DNA of 64,000 nucleotides from Bauldia litoralis. GTDB taxonomy: Bacteria; Pseudomonadota; Alphaproteobacteria; Rhizobiales; Kaistiaceae. Within the stretch, counting starts at the first letter, position 1. Each line of letters begins with the position of its first letter. Location of the stretch: NCBI RefSeq assembly GCF_900104485.1, contig NZ_FMXQ01000002.1, positions 434,001-498,000 on the forward strand. The letters run 5' to 3'. Positions 1 through 8,739 of the stretch are shown piece by piece. The position numbers and the translations under genes were made by a program. The notes beneath the pieces are model-generated. The model searched no databases and was not told the DNA's origin. It saw only the letters and a program-made list of their open reading frames with translations.

Positions 1-779
1 GACTGGGGATCGATCAGCGTCGCGCCGCCTTCCAGCGCCGCCTGCCGCGCTTCGTCCTGGAAAAGCCGTTCGGCGACAGCGAGTTGCGCCCGGTTGTCGA
101 CACCCAGCACTTCGTCCGCATCGGCCTCCAGCGCCACCACCGCCTTGCCGGCGGCATTGGCGAGTTCGACGAGGTCGGTCAGGTAGTATTCGCCCTTGGC
201 GTTGGCGTTGCCGATCTTCCTGAGCAGCGACGCCGCCTTGCCGGAGAAACCCATCACCCCGGCGTTGCAGAGGCCGATCGCCCGCTCCTCTGTCGTCGCA
301 TCGTTGAACTCGCGGATCGCCGTGAGCCGCTTGCCGTCGACGATCAGGCGACCGTAGCGGGCGGGATCGGCGGGTCGGAATCCGAGCACCACCACATCCG
401 CCTTGCCGGCCAGCGCCCGGCGCATCCGCTTCAGCGTCTTCGGCGTGATCCGCGGGGTGTCGCCGTAGAGGACGAGGATATCGTCCTGGCCGGCGAACTC
501 TTTCCGCGCCGCAAGCACCGCATGGGCGGTGCCGAGCCGCTCGGTCTGTTCATGGATCGCCGCCGGATAGCCGGTGCCCTCGACGAAACGCCGCGTCGCC
601 TCGGCCCCCGGCCCGACGACCACGGCCATCCGGGTCGCCCCGGCCGATCGCGCCGCGTCGAGCACGTGGCCAAGCATGGGCCGGCCGCCAACGGCATGCA
701 TGACCTTGGGTGTGGCGGAGCGCATCCGCGTCCCTTCCCCGGCAGCAAGGACGATGGCTAGGCAGGATCGTTTCGGCAT
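1..779 (-). CDS. glmU: GlmU, UDP-GlcNAc pyrophosphorylase (N-terminal part)
   Basis: Bifunctional cytoplasmic enzyme of cell-envelope precursor synthesis. The uridylyltransferase half seen here joins UTP and GlcNAc-1-P to give UDP-GlcNAc; the acetyltransferase half lies beyond the left edge. The first ~259 residues show the nucleotide-binding signature LAAGEGTRM at residues 11-19, followed by a Lys-containing PKVMHAVGG segment. GLCNAGVMGF and KGEYYLTDLVELAN, typical of the GlmU pyrophosphorylase domain, come later. The ATG at 779 is the first start giving the family N-terminus. The gene is truncated only by the window edge. It reads away from the neighbouring ccdA, which is on the same strand behind a ~90 bp gap. 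Confidence 0.93.
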   Translation of the reverse strand, partial: MPKRSCLAIVLAAGEGTRMRSATPKVMHAVGGRPMLGHVLDAARSAGATRMAVVVGPGAEATRRFVEGTGYPAAIHEQTERLGTAHAVLAARKEFAGQDDILVLYGDTPRITPKTLKRMRRALAGKADVVVLGFRPADPARYGRLIVDGKRLTAIREFNDATTEERAIGLCNAGVMGFSGKAASLLRKIGNANAKGEYYLTDLVELANAAGKAVVALEADADEVLGVDNRAQLAVAERLFQDEARQAALEGGATLIDPQ

Positions 780-872
780 GGTGACAGCTCGATCATCGTG
801 GAGACGCACACGCCTGGATCCGGCGCGCGCCGGCATCATGCCCGAAAATCAGGTGATTCGGCGGCTGGGCCG

Positions 873-1610
873 CTAGCCGATCTGCGCCAGTCCGGGGAAA
901 AGGTCGAGCAGCCAGAAGGCGATCGTCGTGATCTGGCCGGTGACGAACAGCACCCCGGTCACCACCAGCAGCGCCCCCATCGTCTTCTCGACCTTGCCGA
1001 CATGGCCCCGGAACCGCTTCATGAAGCGCATGAACGGCCCGGCGAAGAGCCCCGCGGCGATGAACGGCAGCCCGAGGCCGGCCGAATAGGTCGCCAGCAG
1101 GATCGCGCCGCTGCTCACCGTATCCTCGGTCCCGGCAAGGCCGAGGATCACCGACAGGACCGGCCCGATGCACGGCGTCCAGCCGAAACCGAAGGCGAGC
1201 CCCATGACATAGGAACCGAGCGGCCCGGCCTGGTGGCTCCGCACCTCGACCCGCGCCTGGCGGTGCAGGAAGCCGATCTTGAACACACCGAGGAAATGCA
1301 GCCCCATCACGATGATGATGCCGCCGCCGATGATGGTCAGGATATCGAGATACTGGCGCAGCAACTGGCCGATCGCCGTCGCGGCCGCGCCGAGGATGAC
1401 GAAGATCGTCGAGAAACCGAGGACGAAGGCGATCGACGAAAGGAACACTGTTCGCCGGCCGACCGTTGTCGGGGCGTTGCCGGTCAACTGGTCGAGACTG
1501 ACCCCGGCGAGGTAGCACAGGTAGGGAGGCACCAACGGCAGCACGCACGGCGAGACGAAGGACAGCAGTCCCGCCACAAACGCGCCGCCATGGGTGATGT
1601 CGATTGCCAT
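873..1610 (-). CDS. ccdA: CcdA, cytochrome c biogenesis / thiol-disulfide membrane protein
   Basis: Inner-membrane protein of 245 residues that carries reducing equivalents from cytoplasmic thioredoxin to periplasmic thiol proteins, mainly for cytochrome c maturation. About six hydrophobic segments are visible. The two functional cysteines sit in the family motifs: Cys22 in FVSPCVLPLVPPY and a second Cys near residue 145 in GWTPCIGPVLS. Length matches short CcdA rather than the three-domain DsbD. It could serve the soluble cytochrome c at 61.9 kb among others. No thioredoxin-like partner is adjacent, so the acceptor cannot be named. Confidence 0.93.
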   Translation of the reverse strand: MAIDITHGGAFVAGLLSFVSPCVLPLVPPYLCYLAGVSLDQLTGNAPTTVGRRTVFLSSIAFVLGFSTIFVILGAAATAIGQLLRQYLDILTIIGGGIIIVMGLHFLGVFKIGFLHRQARVEVRSHQAGPLGSYVMGLAFGFGWTPCIGPVLSVILGLAGTEDTVSSGAILLATYSAGLGLPFIAAGLFAGPFMRFMKRFRGHVGKVEKTMGALLVVTGVLFVTGQITTIAFWLLDLFPGLAQIG

Positions 1611-1869
1611 TCCGTCCGTCCGATATCCGCCCGCGCTGGACGTGTGAACCGGTTATAGTGTCGAGGCTGGTCGCGCCACAGTCACTTTTTCAGGAGGCGT
1701 CCTTCATCGCGGCACCAGCCCGGGCGGCGCCTCGCATGGGTTTTGGCCCTGAAGATGGCGCGGGCGCGACCTCGTGCCGCTGCCCGCCCCGTCACGGGAA
1801 CTGGACGCGACGGACATCTGCGGCTTTGCTCGACCCGGGGCCGCTTTCGACCGGTCGCAGGAGGAAATC

Positions 1870-2823
1870 GTGCCGCAGATCCTGACCCTTGCACTCAATC
1901 CGACGATCGACGTCTCGGCCGAGGCCGATGTCGTGCGCCCGACCCACAAGACCCGCACTACTAACGAATCCTTCGAGCCCGGCGGCGGCGGCGTCAACGT
2001 TGCCCGCGTCCTGACCGAACTCGGCGGCAACGTCGAAGCCTATTGCATTGCCGGCGGCGTCACCGGCGACCTGTTGAAGGACCTGCTCGGCCGCATCGGC
2101 CTGCATACCCACATCATCCCGGTCGCCGGCAACACCCGCATGGCCCACATGGTCTACGAGCGCAGCACCCGGCTCGAATACCGCTTCGTCCCGAGCGGCG
2201 CGCCGCTGACCGACGAGGAGATCGAGCGCGCGCTCGAGGCAGTGCGGGTCGCCGGTTTCTCATGGCTGGTGGCCAGCGGCAGCATCCCCGCCGGCTCGCC
2301 GCCGGACATCCTCGCCCGCTTCGGCGCGATCGCGGAATCGAAGGGCGCGCGCTTTGTCCTCGACAGCCACGGTCCCGGCCTGACCGAAACCCTCGGCCGG
2401 ACGCCGGTCCATCTGGTCAAGCCGAGCCTCAACGAGATGAAGGGCGCGTTCGGCAGCCACCTCGACGCCAGTTCCTGTGGCGAGGCCGCGGCGTCTCTCG
2501 TCGCCGACGGCAAGGCCGAGATCGTCGCGGTGACCATGGGCGCCGACGGTGCGGTGATCGCATCGCGCGACGGCATCGTCCACGTCCCGCCCCTGAAGGT
2601 CGAGGTCAAGTCGGCGGTCGGCGCCGGCGACAGCTTCGTCGCCGGCATGACGCTGGCGCTGGCGGACGGCAAGTCCGTCGCCGAGGCAGCGATGTTCGGC
2701 GCCGCCGCCGGGACCGCCGCCGTGCTGACCGCCGGCACGTTGCTCTGCCAGCGCGAGGACGTCGTCAGGCTTTACGAGCAGATCCGCGCCACCATGCCCG
2801 ACCCCACCCCGGCGGCGCGATGA
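1870..2823 (+). CDS. pfkB: 6-phosphofructokinase II (PfkB family)
   Basis: Ribokinase-fold sugar kinase of 317 residues. The match across its length to PfkB-type 6-phosphofructokinase supports ATP-dependent phosphorylation of fructose-6-phosphate; a 1-phosphofructokinase or tagatose-phosphate kinase role is the alternative. Visible motifs are ALNPTID near the N-terminus, FEPGGGGVNVAR (signature 1), YRFVPSGAPL, and AVGAGDSFVAGM with the catalytic Asp of PfkB signature 2. The GTG start at 1870 is chosen because AGGAGG lies directly upstream; an in-frame ATG farther upstream has no such site. Its stop overlaps the next start (ATGA at 2820), so the two are translationally coupled. Confidence 0.88.
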   Translation: MPQILTLALNPTIDVSAEADVVRPTHKTRTTNESFEPGGGGVNVARVLTELGGNVEAYCIAGGVTGDLLKDLLGRIGLHTHIIPVAGNTRMAHMVYERSTRLEYRFVPSGAPLTDEEIERALEAVRVAGFSWLVASGSIPAGSPPDILARFGAIAESKGARFVLDSHGPGLTETLGRTPVHLVKPSLNEMKGAFGSHLDASSCGEAAASLVADGKAEIVAVTMGADGAVIASRDGIVHVPPLKVEVKSAVGAGDSFVAGMTLALADGKSVAEAAMFGAAAGTAAVLTAGTLLCQREDVVRLYEQIRATMPDPTPAAR

Positions 2824-4367
2824 ATGACGACCAGGACGCCGTCTTCGCTTTCCTCGCGGAGCCGCCGACGCATGGGCTGAGCGAACCGGTCAGGCGCATC
2901 GACACCAACGCCGCCGCGGTCTTCCTTGCCGGTCCGGACGTCTACAAGGTCAAGCGCGCCGTCCGCTTCCCCTTCATGGACCTGTCGACGCTGGAGAAGC
3001 GCCGCGCCGTCTGCGAGGCCGAGATCGCCGTCAACCGGCCCTATGCCCCGTCGCTCTATCGCGGCGTCGTCCCGGTGACGCGCGCGCCCGACGGCGGCCT
3101 CAGCCTCGGTGGCGACGGCACCCCGGTCGAATGGGCGGTCCACCTCGCCCGGTTCGACGAGACGATGACCCTCGACCATGTCGCCGAGCGCGGCGAACTC
3201 ACGCCGGCGCTTCTCAAGGCCCTCGCCGCCGCCGTCACCGACGGCATGGCCCGCGCCGAACCCCGAGACGGCGCAGCCGCCACCGAGGCGCTGGCTGGCG
3301 TCGTCGATGAAACCGCGCAGTCACTCGTCGATCATCCGGAGGTCTTCGAGCCGGAGGCGGCGCGCGCCTTCGCCGCCGCCATCCACGACGCCTTCGCCGC
3401 CCTGCGTCCCCTGCTGCTCGATCGCGGCGCGCGCGGCTATGTCCGGCGCTGCCATGGCGATCTGCACCTGCGCAACATCGCCCTGATCGACGACAAGCCG
3501 GTGCTGTTCGATGCCATCGAGTTCGATGAATCGATCGCCACCGTCGATATCCTCTACGACCTCGCCTTCCTGCTGATGGACCTTTGGGAACGCGACCTGC
3601 AGGCCGAGGCGAACACCGTCCTCAACCGCTGCCTCTGGACATCCCCTTCCCTAGACGACGACCTCGCCGGGCTGGCGGCGCTGCCGCTCTTCCTCGCCCT
3701 GCGCGCCGCCGTCCGGGCCAAGATCGAGGCGCTGCGCTTCGCTACCGTGGATCACGACCGCCAGGCCCGCGACGACGCCCGCCGCTACTTCGACCACGCC
3801 CGCGCCTTCCTCGAGCCCGTCGCGCCGCGCCTGATCGCGGTCGGCGGCCATTCCGGCACGGGCAAGACCACCCTCTCCCGCCATATCGCCCACCGGATCG
3901 GCCGGCCGGTCGGCGCGGTGCACCTGCGCAGCGACATCGAACGCAAGCGGCTGATGGGCGTCGACGAACTGGAGCGGCTCCCGGCCTCGGCCTATGAGAT
4001 CGACGTGACGGTCCGGGTCTTCGCCGCCTTGCGCGAACAAGCCGGCAAGGCGCTTGCCGCCGGCCAGAGCGTCATTGTCGACGCGGTGCACAACACGCCG
4101 GAAGAGCGCGCGCTGATCGCCGACGTCGCGGCCAGGCACGGCGTCGCCTTCGCCGGGCTGTGGCTGTTCGCGCCGGTCGATATCCTGGTCGACCGCATCG
4201 AGCACCGCACCGGCGACGCCTCGGACGCCACGCCGGCCGTCGTCCTCCTACAGGCCGACCAGCTTTCGGGCGAGATCGACTGGACGCCGCTCGATGCCAG
4301 CCGGGGCTTCGACGAGACGGCCGCTGCCGCCCTCCGCTGCATTGCCGCGCCGACCGCGACCGGGTAG
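2820..4367 (+). CDS. APH-like / P-loop kinase fusion protein
   Basis: A 515-residue cytoplasmic fusion. The N-terminal ~330 residues resemble aminoglycoside-phosphotransferase-type kinases, with catalytic-loop motif HGDLHLRNI and a following D-A-I-E-F acidic segment. The C-terminal ~175 residues form a P-loop ATPase/kinase with Walker A GHSGTGKTTLS and a downstream VDAVHNTPEERAL segment. Such fusions are common in proteobacteria as 'bifunctional aminoglycoside phosphotransferase/ATP-binding protein', but the true substrate is unknown and drug resistance should not be assumed. The ATG overlaps the stop of pfkB by 4 bp. The pairing with a sugar kinase suggests a carbohydrate- or phospho-metabolite role. 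Confidence 0.8.
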   Translation: MNDDQDAVFAFLAEPPTHGLSEPVRRIDTNAAAVFLAGPDVYKVKRAVRFPFMDLSTLEKRRAVCEAEIAVNRPYAPSLYRGVVPVTRAPDGGLSLGGDGTPVEWAVHLARFDETMTLDHVAERGELTPALLKALAAAVTDGMARAEPRDGAAATEALAGVVDETAQSLVDHPEVFEPEAARAFAAAIHDAFAALRPLLLDRGARGYVRRCHGDLHLRNIALIDDKPVLFDAIEFDESIATVDILYDLAFLLMDLWERDLQAEANTVLNRCLWTSPSLDDDLAGLAALPLFLALRAAVRAKIEALRFATVDHDRQARDDARRYFDHARAFLEPVAPRLIAVGGHSGTGKTTLSRHIAHRIGRPVGAVHLRSDIERKRLMGVDELERLPASAYEIDVTVRVFAALREQAGKALAAGQSVIVDAVHNTPEERALIADVAARHGVAFAGLWLFAPVDILVDRIEHRTGDASDATPAVVLLQADQLSGEIDWTPLDASRGFDETAAAALRCIAAPTATG

Positions 4368-4390
4368 CGCCTTTTCGCGCTTTCAGGGAG

Positions 4391-4900
4391 ATGCAAGGAT
4401 GCCTGCCGATTGAACAGCGCCGGACGCCCGTGGCTTACCTCCTCCTGAAATATGTCCACATCATCGGCGCCACCGTGATCCTCGGCACCGGGTCCGGCAT
4501 CGCCTTCTTCATGCTGATGGCCCACCGCAGCGGCGACGCCGCCTTCGTCGCCCGCACCGCTGCCGTCGTCGTCATCGCCGACATCGTCTTCACCGCCACG
4601 GCCATCGTCGCCCAGCCGGTCACCGGCTTCCTGCTCGCCCGCGAAGCCGGCATCCCGCTCGATCTACCCTGGCTGGTCGCCTCCTATGCCCTTTACCTGC
4701 TCGCTGGCGTCTTCTGGCTGCCGGTGGTCTGGATGCAGGCCCGGATGCGCGATCTGGCGCGTCAGGCCGCCGCCGACGGAGCCCCGCTGCCGCCGCGCTA
4801 TCACCGCCTTTTCCGGCTCTGGTTCGCCTTCGGCTTCCCGGGTTTCGGGGCCGTCCTCGCGATCGTCTGGCTGATGGTCGCCAAACCGACCTTGTGGTGA
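4391..4900 (+). CDS. DUF2269 family integral membrane protein
   Basis: Predicted four-helix inner-membrane protein. Hydrophobic segments include LLLKYVHIIGATVILG at the start, a central VVVIADIVFTATAIVAQPV, a third near LVASYALYLLAGVFWLPVV and a C-terminal FGFPGFGAVLAIVWLMV. This layout and the early K-Y-x-H motif are typical of DUF2269, whose function is unknown. Start choice is uncertain. The ATG at 4391 has AGGGAG touching it. A GTG at 4430 would give the usual family N-terminus (MAYLLLKYVHIIG) but lacks a clear ribosome site. Nearest neighbours are the APH-like gene and, 3 bp downstream, the SDR-DoxX gene. Confidence 0.7.
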   Translation: MQGCLPIEQRRTPVAYLLLKYVHIIGATVILGTGSGIAFFMLMAHRSGDAAFVARTAAVVVIADIVFTATAIVAQPVTGFLLAREAGIPLDLPWLVASYALYLLAGVFWLPVVWMQARMRDLARQAAADGAPLPPRYHRLFRLWFAFGFPGFGAVLAIVWLMVAKPTLW

Positions 4901-4903
4901 GCG

Positions 4904-6232
4904 ATGAACAAGCCCCTCCCGACCGTCGCGATCCTTGGCGCCTCCGGCCTGATCGGCCAGGCCGTGGCCACAAGTCTTCGCCGCGACGGGTTTCCAATCG
5001 TCCCGATCGCCCGGCGCTTCACCGCCGCCCAGCGAGCCGTCTTCGGCGACGCCCTGGTCGTCTCGTCCTTCGTCTCGCTCGAGGCAGTCGACCTTGAGAG
5101 ACTGCTGGCAGAAACCAGCGCCGACATCGTCGTCAACTGCGCCGGCGTCCTGCAGGAGGGAGCGCATGGCCGCCCCGACGAGGTCCACAGCGCCTTCGTT
5201 GCGAGGCTGGTCGCCGCTCTTGGGGCAAGCCCGGCACCCTCGCTCCTCGTCCAGCTTTCGATTCCCGGCCGTGACGAAGACGACCACACCGACTTCGCCC
5301 GGACCAAGCGGGATGCCGAGCGGACGATCCGGGCGTCTCTCCTCCCGCATGTCATCCTCCGCCCCGGCCTCGTCGTCGCGCCCGCCGCCTATGGCGGCAG
5401 CGCCATGATCCGCGCTCTGGCTGCGCTCCCCATCGACCTGCCGACGCGTGAGGCGGGCAGTCCCTTCGCGACGACGGATATCTGCGATATCGCCGACACC
5501 ATCGCATTCGTCGGCCGCTCCTGGCGTGACGGCGCTCGCGACTGGTCTGCGACCTGGGAGGTGGTGGACCGCCGAAAGACGACCGTTGGGGACGTCGTCA
5601 ACGACTTCCGCGACCGTTTCGGCGGCCCGAAGCTCCGCTTGCCGTCGGCCTCGTGGCTGATGGGCCTTGGCGCGCGGCTTGGCGACCTCGCCGCCCGTCT
5701 CGGCTGGTCGCCGCCGATCCGCAGCACCGCGCTGACCGAAATGCGCCGCGGCGTCGCCGGCGATCCCGAACCGTGGATCGCCGCCACGGGCATCGAGCCG
5801 ACACCCCTCGCCGCAACGCTCGATGCCCTGCCCACCACTGTCCAGGACCGATGGTTCGCCCGGCTTTACCTGGCCAAGGCGCTGATCGTCGCGTCGCTGG
5901 TCCTCTTCTGGTGCCTGTCCGGCCTGATTGCCCTGACCGTGGCCTTCGGCGCCGCCCGCGCCATCCTTGTAGACCACGGCTTTTCGACGCCGGTCGCCAA
6001 CGCCATCACGGTCATCAGCAGCCTTGTCGATATCGCGATCGGCGTGGCGATCGCCTTCCGGCGCACTTGCGCCTGGGGCCTGATCGCCGGCATCGTCGGC
6101 TCGCTCGGCTACATGGCCGGCGCGCTCGTGCTGACGCCGGACCTGTGGATCGAGCCACTCGGCGCTCTGGTCAAGACCGGCCCGGCGATCGTCCTGATGC
6201 TGGTCGCCCTGGCGATCCTGGACGACCGATGA
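4904..6232 (+). CDS. SDR-type NAD(P)-binding protein fused to DoxX-like membrane domain
   Basis: A 442-residue two-part protein. Residues ~1-290 are an atypical short-chain-dehydrogenase/NmrA-like Rossmann domain starting with the dinucleotide motif GASGLIG and containing LQLSIPGRDE and HVILRPGLVV segments. Residues ~310-440 hold four hydrophobic helices of the DoxX-like type. The architecture is known from many proteobacteria as 'SDR family oxidoreductase / DoxX-like', with no defined substrate. The ATG at 4904 follows the DUF2269 stop by 3 bp, and its stop overlaps the DCC gene start by 4 bp. The three are therefore almost surely one transcript and may act together at the membrane in a redox process. 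Confidence 0.8.
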   Translation: MNKPLPTVAILGASGLIGQAVATSLRRDGFPIVPIARRFTAAQRAVFGDALVVSSFVSLEAVDLERLLAETSADIVVNCAGVLQEGAHGRPDEVHSAFVARLVAALGASPAPSLLVQLSIPGRDEDDHTDFARTKRDAERTIRASLLPHVILRPGLVVAPAAYGGSAMIRALAALPIDLPTREAGSPFATTDICDIADTIAFVGRSWRDGARDWSATWEVVDRRKTTVGDVVNDFRDRFGGPKLRLPSASWLMGLGARLGDLAARLGWSPPIRSTALTEMRRGVAGDPEPWIAATGIEPTPLAATLDALPTTVQDRWFARLYLAKALIVASLVLFWCLSGLIALTVAFGAARAILVDHGFSTPVANAITVISSLVDIAIGVAIAFRRTCAWGLIAGIVGSLGYMAGALVLTPDLWIEPLGALVKTGPAIVLMLVALAILDDR

Positions 6233-6672
6233 GCGGCGGCGAGCCCATCGACTGGCCGGACGACGGCGTCATCCTCTACGACGGGGTTTGCATCTTCTGT
6301 GCCAGGTGGGTCCGCTTCGTTGCCATCCGCGACACGGCGCACAGGCTGCGCTTCACGCCAATCGAGTCGCCTTATGGCAGACGCCTCGCGGAACGACTCG
6401 GCATTGATCCGGCCAATCCCGATACCAACGCCGTCATCCTTGGCGGACAGGCATATTTACGCTCCAACGCTGCCCTCGCGGTGCTTTCGACGCTCCCCCG
6501 CTGGCACTGGGTGCGGTTGCTTCGGCTGGTACCGCTTCGGGTTCGGGACGTCGTCTACGGGCTGATCGCACGAAACCGCTATCGCGTCTTCGGCCGCCGC
6601 GACTCATGCGATGTCAGCGCGCCGTGGCTGGCCGGTCGGGTGATCTGGGATCAGCCTTCGGACCCGGATTGA
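6229..6672 (+). CDS. DCC-family thiol-disulfide oxidoreductase (DUF393)
   Basis: Small protein of 147 residues with the family hallmark D-G-V-C-x-x-C near the N-terminus (LYDGVCIFCARWV), a predicted redox-active CxxC. The remainder follows the DUF393 pattern: a FTPIESPYG segment, IDPANPDTN, then a C-terminal amphipathic stretch with VVYGLIARNRYRVFG. The family is predicted to be thioredoxin-like, but substrates are unknown. ATG 6229 overlaps the SDR-DoxX stop, making it the last gene of the 1870-6672 operon. No strong terminator follows immediately. Confidence 0.82.
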   Translation: MSGGEPIDWPDDGVILYDGVCIFCARWVRFVAIRDTAHRLRFTPIESPYGRRLAERLGIDPANPDTNAVILGGQAYLRSNAALAVLSTLPRWHWVRLLRLVPLRVRDVVYGLIARNRYRVFGRRDSCDVSAPWLAGRVIWDQPSDPD

Positions 6673-6760
6673 GCCGCGGTTGGCGCACTGGTCCGTGATC
6701 CACTTCTCAAGGGGATTTTCAGGAACTCTTAATCAAATTGTCGCAACGTGCCGCCCAATG

Positions 6761-6803
6761 AAAAGGCGCCAGCTCGTCGGACCCGCGTCCGGAAGCTGGC
6801 GCC
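6761..6803 (-). terminator. Intrinsic terminator, minus strand
   Basis: A perfect 10-bp inverted repeat (GGCGCCAGCT at 6765-6774, AGCTGGCGCC at 6794-6803) closes a hairpin with an inner GGACNCGNGTCC stem. On the minus strand it is followed by TTTTC (6764-6760). It would end leftward transcripts. The same AGCTGGCGCC decamer recurs at 6890-6899, so an alternative upstream pairing is possible. Confidence 0.6.
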
Positions 6804-6950
6804 CCCCTGCGACTACTGTTGCGAGGCCTTAAGAGCTCGCCAAGGTCTCAAAAAAACGACAGTGGCATCACCCCGTTGGCTCGTCTTGTAGCTGGCGCCC
6901 CGAACACCGCGACGGCTAGCGCGTCTGGCGACGCTCAGGGCAGCCTCGCG
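6761..6950 (-). ncRNA. Candidate small structured RNA
   Basis: On the minus strand a sigma70-like promoter (TTGACA 6984-6979, 16 bp, TAACGT 6962-6957) would start a ~190-nt transcript ending at the intrinsic terminator at 6761. No coding bias is seen inside. The 5' part (GCGAGGC at ~6949) can pair with GCCTCGC at ~6830, and one arm of the terminator decamer has an extra copy inside, so alternative folds exist. Length is in the range of 6S RNA but I could not match 6S conserved blocks. Expression and identity are inference. Confidence 0.35.
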
Positions 6951-7170
6951 CTACACACGTTAGACCTGCAACCGCGCTTGTCAACCGCCAATTTCCCCGG
7001 CCCTCTGCCGGAGCGACTTGATATCAATCGAGGAATGGTCCCCACGGACTTTCCTTCCCGCGCCTGCGACCGCACACATGACCCCGTTCATCGGGCCATA
7101 TCGGGCGCGCAGAAACAGCCACGGTACCGCGCCGCCCGAGCGATAAGACCGACATAACGGTCGAAAGCAG

Positions 7171-8616
7171 CTAGATCCCGAGGCAGGCGTACTTGATGTC
7201 CAGATAGTCATCGAGGCCGTATTTCGAGCCCTCGCGGCCCATGCCGGAATCTTTCACCCCGCCAAAGGGGGCGACCTCGGTGGTGATGACGCCGGCATTG
7301 ATGCCGACCTGGCCGTACTGGAGCCCCTCCATGACCCGCATCGTCCGCCCGAGGTCGCGGGTATAGGCGTAAGCCGCGAGGCCAAACTCGGTGTTGTTGG
7401 CCATCCGGATCGCCTCCGCTTCCTCCTCGAACTTGAAGACCGGCGCCAGCGGACCGAACGTCTCCTCGCGCGCCACCGCCATCTGCGACGTGACGTCGGC
7501 GATCACGGTTGGCGTGTAGAAGGTGCCGCCCAGTTCATGCCGCCCGCCGCCGGCGACCAGCCGGCCGCCCTTGGACAGCGCATCGTCGACATGCTCCTGG
7601 ACCTTCTTGACGGCCGCGTCGTCAATCAGCGGCCCTAGTGCGACACCATCTTCGAGGCCGTTGCCAACCTTCAACTGCCGGGTCGCCGCGGCAAGCTTCT
7701 CGACGAAGGCGTCGTAGACGCCGGACTGCACCAGGAAGCGATTGGCGCAGACGCAGGTCTGGCCGGCATTGCGGTATTTCGACTGCATCGCGCCGTCGAC
7801 CGCCGCATCGAGGTCGGCGTCGTCGAAAACCAGGAACGGCGCGTTGCCGCCGAGTTCCATCGACACCCGCTTCATCGTCGCGGCGGCATCGGCCGTCAGC
7901 TTCTTGCCGACGGCGGTCGAGCCGGTGAAGGTGATCTTGCGAACCGCGGGGTTGGCGGTCATCTCGCCGCCAATCGCCCTGGCCGCCCCGGTGACGATGT
8001 TGAGGACGCCCGGCGGAACGCCGGCCTCTTCCGCCAAAATGCCCCAGGCAATCGCCGAATACGGCGTCTGGCTCGCCGGCTTGGCGACCACGGTGCATCC
8101 CGCCGCCAGCGCCGCGCCGATCTTGCGCGACAGCATCAGCGTCGGAAAATTCCACGGCGTGATCGCCGCGACGACGCCCACCGGCTGCCGGATCACCATG
8201 ATCCGGCGCTCCGGCCACGGCGACGGGATCACGTCGCCATAGACTCGCCGCGCCTCCTCGGAGAACCAGCGCACATACGCGGCGCTCGCCCCGACCTCGC
8301 CCCGGGCCTCGGTGATCGCCTTGCCCTGCTCGGTAGTCAGCAGCCGGGCGAGGTCCTCCTGGTTTGCCTCGATCGCCTCCGCGAGCTTGCGCAGGATACA
8401 GGCGCGAACCGCCGCCGTTTTCCGGCCCCAGTCGCCGAAGGCGGCCTCGGCCTCCGCGATCGCCCGCCGCGTCTCGTCGACACCCGAGTCGGGAACGACG
8501 CCGATCGTCTTCCCGGTCGCCGGGTTGGTGACGTCGAACGTCTTGCCGCTGTCGGCTCCAACCCATTCGCCGCCGATGAAATTCGCTTCGCGCTGGAAGG
8601 GCAGGTTCTGGCTCAT
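7171..8616 (-). CDS. gabD: NADP-dependent succinate-semialdehyde dehydrogenase
   Basis: Cytoplasmic aldehyde dehydrogenase (481 residues) oxidising succinate semialdehyde to succinate, the last step of GABA degradation. Visible are ITPWNFPTLMLSRKIGAALAA (cofactor site), FTGSTAVGKKL, the catalytic Glu in MELGGNAPFLVFDDAD, and the catalytic Cys in AGQTCVCANRF, which matches GabD closely. The C-terminus carries FGGVKDSGMGREGS. The ATG at 8616 is preferred because GGAG lies 8 bp upstream; an ATG two codons earlier (8622) is the alternative. The patD gene at 12.4-13.8 kb makes GABA from aminobutanal, so the two enzymes fit one route to the TCA cycle. Confidence 0.92.
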   Translation of the reverse strand: MSQNLPFQREANFIGGEWVGADSGKTFDVTNPATGKTIGVVPDSGVDETRRAIAEAEAAFGDWGRKTAAVRACILRKLAEAIEANQEDLARLLTTEQGKAITEARGEVGASAAYVRWFSEEARRVYGDVIPSPWPERRIMVIRQPVGVVAAITPWNFPTLMLSRKIGAALAAGCTVVAKPASQTPYSAIAWGILAEEAGVPPGVLNIVTGAARAIGGEMTANPAVRKITFTGSTAVGKKLTADAAATMKRVSMELGGNAPFLVFDDADLDAAVDGAMQSKYRNAGQTCVCANRFLVQSGVYDAFVEKLAAATRQLKVGNGLEDGVALGPLIDDAAVKKVQEHVDDALSKGGRLVAGGGRHELGGTFYTPTVIADVTSQMAVAREETFGPLAPVFKFEEEAEAIRMANNTEFGLAAYAYTRDLGRTMRVMEGLQYGQVGINAGVITTEVAPFGGVKDSGMGREGSKYGLDDYLDIKYACLGI

Positions 8617-8739
8617 CGTCATGCTCCGGGGGTGCTCGGTCGGAATTCTCGAATCGTCGCCGGACCGTTGCCGGCCGGCGCTGAGATACTAACGCATCCG
8701 CAGCACCTGCGGTTCGCGACTTTCTCGACCGCGACACCG

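Larger units (their letters stand above)
6673..7170. other. ~500 bp intergenic region
   Basis: No convincing protein gene on either strand. The stretch holds a minus-strand promoter-like pair, a possible structured RNA and an intrinsic terminator (described separately). A 36-codon minus-strand ORF (7115-7005) is not supported by codon bias. A GGAAAGTCCG string near 7050 recalls the 5' part of RNase P RNA, but none of its other conserved blocks follow. Confidence 0.6.

Noticed and set aside
84-761. Long + strand frame with Arg-rich translation
   Set aside because: It is the mirror frame of glmU; the minus strand gives a clear GlmU protein while this one has no recognisable motif.
2043-2819. 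Upstream in-frame extension of the APH/P-loop gene
   Set aside because: That stretch is a shadow of pfkB; the ATG at 2820 gives a normal family N-terminus with ATGA coupling.
6841-6860. T-run (minus strand TTTTTTT at 6857-6851) as an intrinsic terminator
   Set aside because: Only a 4-bp imperfect stem precedes it; the stronger hairpin at 6761-6803 is the better terminator.
7030-7080. GGAAGGAAAGTCCG string (minus strand) resembling the 5' conserved block of RNase P RNA
   Set aside because: None of the downstream conserved blocks (GGTAAGAGC-like, 3' pairing strand) is present within 400 nt.
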